From NCBI GenBank assembly GCA_021779775.1, contig JAJYAB010000070.1:1-8258 (forward strand): DNA of 8,258 nt. Direction: 5' to 3'. Below the pieces are notes generated by a model. It saw nothing but the letters and a program-made list of their open reading frames with translations. It ran no database searches and was not told where the DNA came from. Of the stretch, positions 6,206 to 8,258 are shown one piece after another; the first letter of the stretch is position 1, and the number at the start of each line of letters is the position of its first letter. This DNA is from Actinomycetes bacterium. Its GTDB lineage: Bacteria; Actinomycetota; Acidimicrobiia; Acidimicrobiales; UBA8190. The translations under genes were made by a program, and so were the position numbers.

Positions 6206-7438
6206 TCACTCGCTGCGTAGGGCGGCTATGGGTGAAAGCCGGGCCGCTCGCATGGCCGGGTAGACGCCGAACACGAGACCGATCGCCGTGGCGACGATGA
6301 GTGAACCCACAATGGCCAGTGACGAGGCGACGAGGGAGGTCCCGAGTAAGTGAGGAAGTACGACAATTCCGACGAGTCCGAGTCCCACGCCGAAGATTCC
6401 GCCTGCCACGCCGATCAGGACTGCTTCGAGGAGAAACTGTCGGAGGATGGCACTGCGGGTGGCGCCGAGCGCCTTGCGCAGACCGATCTCGGGAATACGT
6501 TCGGTCACCGACACCAGCATGATGTTCATCGCGCCGATCCCGCCGACGAGGAGGGCAATTGCCGCCACACCGGCCAAGAGAATAGTGAGGGTGTGCGTCA
6601 CCGAGCTCGCCGTCGAGAGCAGACTGGTCTGTGGCGTGATGGTGAAGTCCGCCAGCGACGGCCGGCTTACATGGTGAAGCTGCAGTAGCAAACTGGAGGC
6701 CTCACTGTAGGCAGGGCCCATAGTCGTAGAGCTGGAGGCGGAGACCAAGATACCCGAGAGGCTGTTCGCGAACGGGCCGGTCCGACCGAAGAGCTGCTCG
6801 GCCGTCGAGATCGGAATGACAGCGAGGTTGTCTTGGTTCGTGCTCGCCGACGAGCCGGCGGGATTGAGCTCGCCCACGATCGTAAAGGGAATGCCGGCTA
6901 TATCCGTGATCTCTCCAACAGGGGAGGTACTGGGAAACAGACTGGCCGCCACCTGGGTACCGATGAGCGCGACGCGTGAAGCACTTCCCATTTCGCTGGA
7001 CGTCAGCCCGTTGCCGAGGACGACCTGGCGGTTGCGAACCGCCAGGTATGAAGCGGTCGTGCCGATCACCGGTGCCGTCCAGTTGTTGGAGCCTGCAGTG
7101 AGCATCTGACTGCTTTGCAGCACCGGTGCGACCTGGGCGATGTCCGGACAGTCGAGCGGCGAGGCAAGCGCGTTGGCGTCGGCGAGGGTCAGGTTGCTCG
7201 CCGACCCGAGCGCTCCATGGACCGGCCCCGTCGCAGCAGAACCAGGGGAGATGACGAGGAGGTTGGTCCCGAGCGCATTGATCTCCGAGGTGACGCGGGC
7301 CTGGGCGCCCTCACCAAGACCGACCGTGAGGATGACCGCGGCGATCCCGATGAGGATCCCAAGAGTGGTGAGCGCCGTGCGCAGTCGGCGTTCGACGAGA
7401 CTCTCGACCGCAGTGCGTAGGGTCATCAGCAGGTTCAT
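6206..7438 (-). CDS. MacB/FtsX-type ABC transporter permease
   Basis: The 410-residue protein has the MacB layout: TM1 at about 21-43, then a large extracytoplasmic domain (about 50-280, MacB_PCD type) and three helices at about 283-308, 333-360 and 373-393 forming the FtsX domain. Family landmarks are visible: LGILIGIAAVI in TM1, GGIGAMNIMLVSVTERIPEI (299-318), GLRKALGATRSAILRQFLLE (319-338) and the end GVYPAMRAARLSPIAALRSE. MacB-type transporters couple ATP hydrolysis in the cytoplasm to movements of the outer domain and export peptides, lipoproteins or drugs rather than carry substrate through the membrane. The ATG overlaps the ATPase stop by 4 bases (ATGA), with GAGGA nine bases upstream. 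The periplasmic part is Ser/Thr-rich, as expected for a Gram-positive homologue. The substrate cannot be told from sequence. Confidence 0.93.
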   Translation of the reverse strand: MNLLMTLRTAVESLVERRLRTALTTLGILIGIAAVILTVGLGEGAQARVTSEINALGTNLLVISPGSAATGPVHGALGSASNLTLADANALASPLDCPDIAQVAPVLQSSQMLTAGSNNWTAPVIGTTASYLAVRNRQVVLGNGLTSSEMGSASRVALIGTQVAASLFPSTSPVGEITDIAGIPFTIVGELNPAGSSASTNQDNLAVIPISTAEQLFGRTGPFANSLSGILVSASSSTTMGPAYSEASSLLLQLHHVSRPSLADFTITPQTSLLSTASSVTHTLTILLAGVAAIALLVGGIGAMNIMLVSVTERIPEIGLRKALGATRSAILRQFLLEAVLIGVAGGIFGVGLGLVGIVVLPHLLGTSLVASSLAIVGSLIVATAIGLVFGVYPAMRAARLSPIAALRSE

Positions 7439-8208
7439 CTGGTCGATTCCTCGCTGATGACCCGGCCATCTTGGACCCGAACTTGCCGGCGGGCGTGCGC
7501 AGCAACCCCCGGGTCATGGGTGATCAGGATGACGGTCCGCCCTCCTGCCCACAAGCCGTCGAGCAGTGAGAGAATCTCAGCGGATTGGTCGCCCGCGAGG
7601 TTTCCGGTCGGCTCGTCGGCGAGCACGGTCTCCGGTTCGGTGACGAGCGCTCGAGCGATGGCCACCCGCTGCTGCTGGCCGCCCGAGAGCTCGCCTGGCC
7701 GGTGGTCTGCCCGGTCGCCGAGGCCGACGGCGTCCAAGGCACGCTTTGCCCGATCGATCCGCTCACTTCTCGAGGTGACGCCGGCATAACCCAGCGGAAG
7801 CTCAACATTGCGGCGTGCAGAGAGGCGAGCCAGGAGATGAAACTGTTGGAACACGAAGCCGATCCGTCGATTGCGAATCGCCGCCAGAGCCGCATCATCG
7901 AGATCCTGGACATTGTGGCCATCGAGGAAATAGCACCCCGAGCTAGGAACGTCGAGACAGCCCAGGATATGCATGAGCGTCGACTTTCCCGAGCCAGACT
8001 GGCCCATGATGGCCACGTACTCGCCGGCGGTGATCGTCAGGTCCACATCTTGTAAGGCATGCACGGTCGAGGCTCCCATGCCATAGGTCTTCCAGAGCGA
8101 GTCCATCTGGATCAGCGGCGTCTCTTCCAAGTCGGTCTCGATGAACGGTCCGGTATCGACGATGGCCGGGATAGTCAGCGTTTCCTCGCAGCTTCGGGGG
8201 TCAGCCAC
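7435..8208 (-). CDS. MacB/LolD-type ABC transporter ATP-binding protein
   Basis: All ABC motifs are visible (numbered from the GTG at 8208, 257 residues): Walker A GQSGSGKST at about 69-77, Q-loop VFQQFHLL near 121, signature LSGGQQQR at 174-181, Walker B VLADEP at 195-200 and switch His in ITHDP near 231. The LADEPTGNL and FQQFHLL forms are typical of the MacB/LolD/FtsE branch, matching the permease that overlaps by 4 bases downstream. One oddity is the D-loop, which reads GNLAGD where the family has GNLD. The start is uncertain. GTG 8208 (GGGAAG seven bases upstream, 8-base overlap with the previous gene) is preferred; a TTG near 8130 is possible. The ATG at 8106 would cut into the first strand (PLIQMDSLWKTYG). 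An open frame back to 8256 has a poly-Val start and is an artefact of the GGT repeat. Confidence 0.92.
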   Translation of the reverse strand: MADPRSCEETLTIPAIVDTGPFIETDLEETPLIQMDSLWKTYGMGASTVHALQDVDLTITAGEYVAIMGQSGSGKSTLMHILGCLDVPSSGCYFLDGHNVQDLDDAALAAIRNRRIGFVFQQFHLLARLSARRNVELPLGYAGVTSRSERIDRAKRALDAVGLGDRADHRPGELSGGQQQRVAIARALVTEPETVLADEPTGNLAGDQSAEILSLLDGLWAGGRTVILITHDPGVAAHARRQVRVQDGRVISEESTR

Positions 8209-8258
8209 GGCCGCGCTTCCCACCACCACCACCACCACCACCGCCACCGCCGCCACCG
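8201..8258 (-). CDS. C-terminal poly-glycine tail of upstream gene, probably the membrane-fusion/adaptor protein (partial)
   Basis: On the minus strand the frame starting at 8257 reads 13 glycines, then KRGRG and TGA at 8203-8201. Only these 18 codons are in the window. Actinobacterial HlyD/MacA-like adaptor proteins next to MacB-type genes often end in long Gly-rich tails, so I infer that the upstream gene is the adaptor. The preceding gene would overlap the ATPase start by 8 bases. Identity cannot be shown from this fragment. Confidence 0.5.
   Translation of the reverse strand, partial: GGGGGGGGGGGGGKRGRG
8221..8258. repeat. GGT/GGC trinucleotide repeat
   Basis: Read on the minus strand, the last 38 bases consist of a GGN tract: 12 codons, GGT mixed with three GGC, with seven GGT in a row next to 8221. 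It codes the glycine tail above. As a pure triplet run it would change length without shifting the frame. Confidence 0.8.

Noticed and set aside
8209..8256. N-terminal poly-Val extension of the ABC ATPase
   Set aside because: It is the glycine repeat of the upstream gene read in another frame; no MacB-type ATPase starts this way.

Overview
The window comes from a high-GC bacterium, most likely an actinobacterium (an Acidimicrobiia-like or related lineage is my guess). The evidence is strong G/C bias at third codon positions, GTG starts, Shine-Dalgarno-led genes, a minor-pilin cluster of the type seen in Gram-positive type IV pilus loci, and a Gly-rich adaptor tail next to a MacB-type exporter. 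No rRNA, tRNA or CRISPR array was seen. Left part (1-2593, minus strand): three overlapping genes in the order PilV-like, PilW-like, PilX-like form a minor pilin (pseudopilin) operon. The third gene runs off the left edge; its reading frame is open from 630 to base 1. The first is unusual in carrying a fibronectin type III domain and a second beta domain behind the pilin helix. Centre (2753-5169): divergent from the pilin operon is a single-pass membrane protein with a Gly/Ser/Pro linker and a small extracytoplasmic beta domain. Converging on it is a six-helix membrane protein with a degenerate GGDEF domain (DGGEF in place of GGDEF, but the RxxD inhibitory-site motif kept), a plausible c-di-GMP sensor rather than a synthase. 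The two genes overlap by 29 bp at their 3' ends, and the overlap is itself a near-perfect palindrome running exactly from stop codon to stop codon. Upstream of the GGDEF-like gene is a small protein of unknown function. Junction (about 5245-5560): a locally AT-rich patch with a short perfect inverted repeat, followed by the 3' remnant of an IS transposase on the plus strand. Right part (5590-8258, minus strand): by eye this has clearly lower GC and different codon use. It encodes the last residues of an upstream gene with a poly-glycine tail (probably the membrane-fusion/adaptor protein), a MacB/LolD-type ABC ATPase, a MacB/FtsX-type permease overlapping it by 4 bp, and a lipoprotein with two DUF5666-like repeats. 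Together these look like a tripartite-type ABC export cassette with a secreted lipoprotein partner. The composition change and the transposase scar at its edge suggest, without proving, that this cassette was acquired separately from the pilus region.
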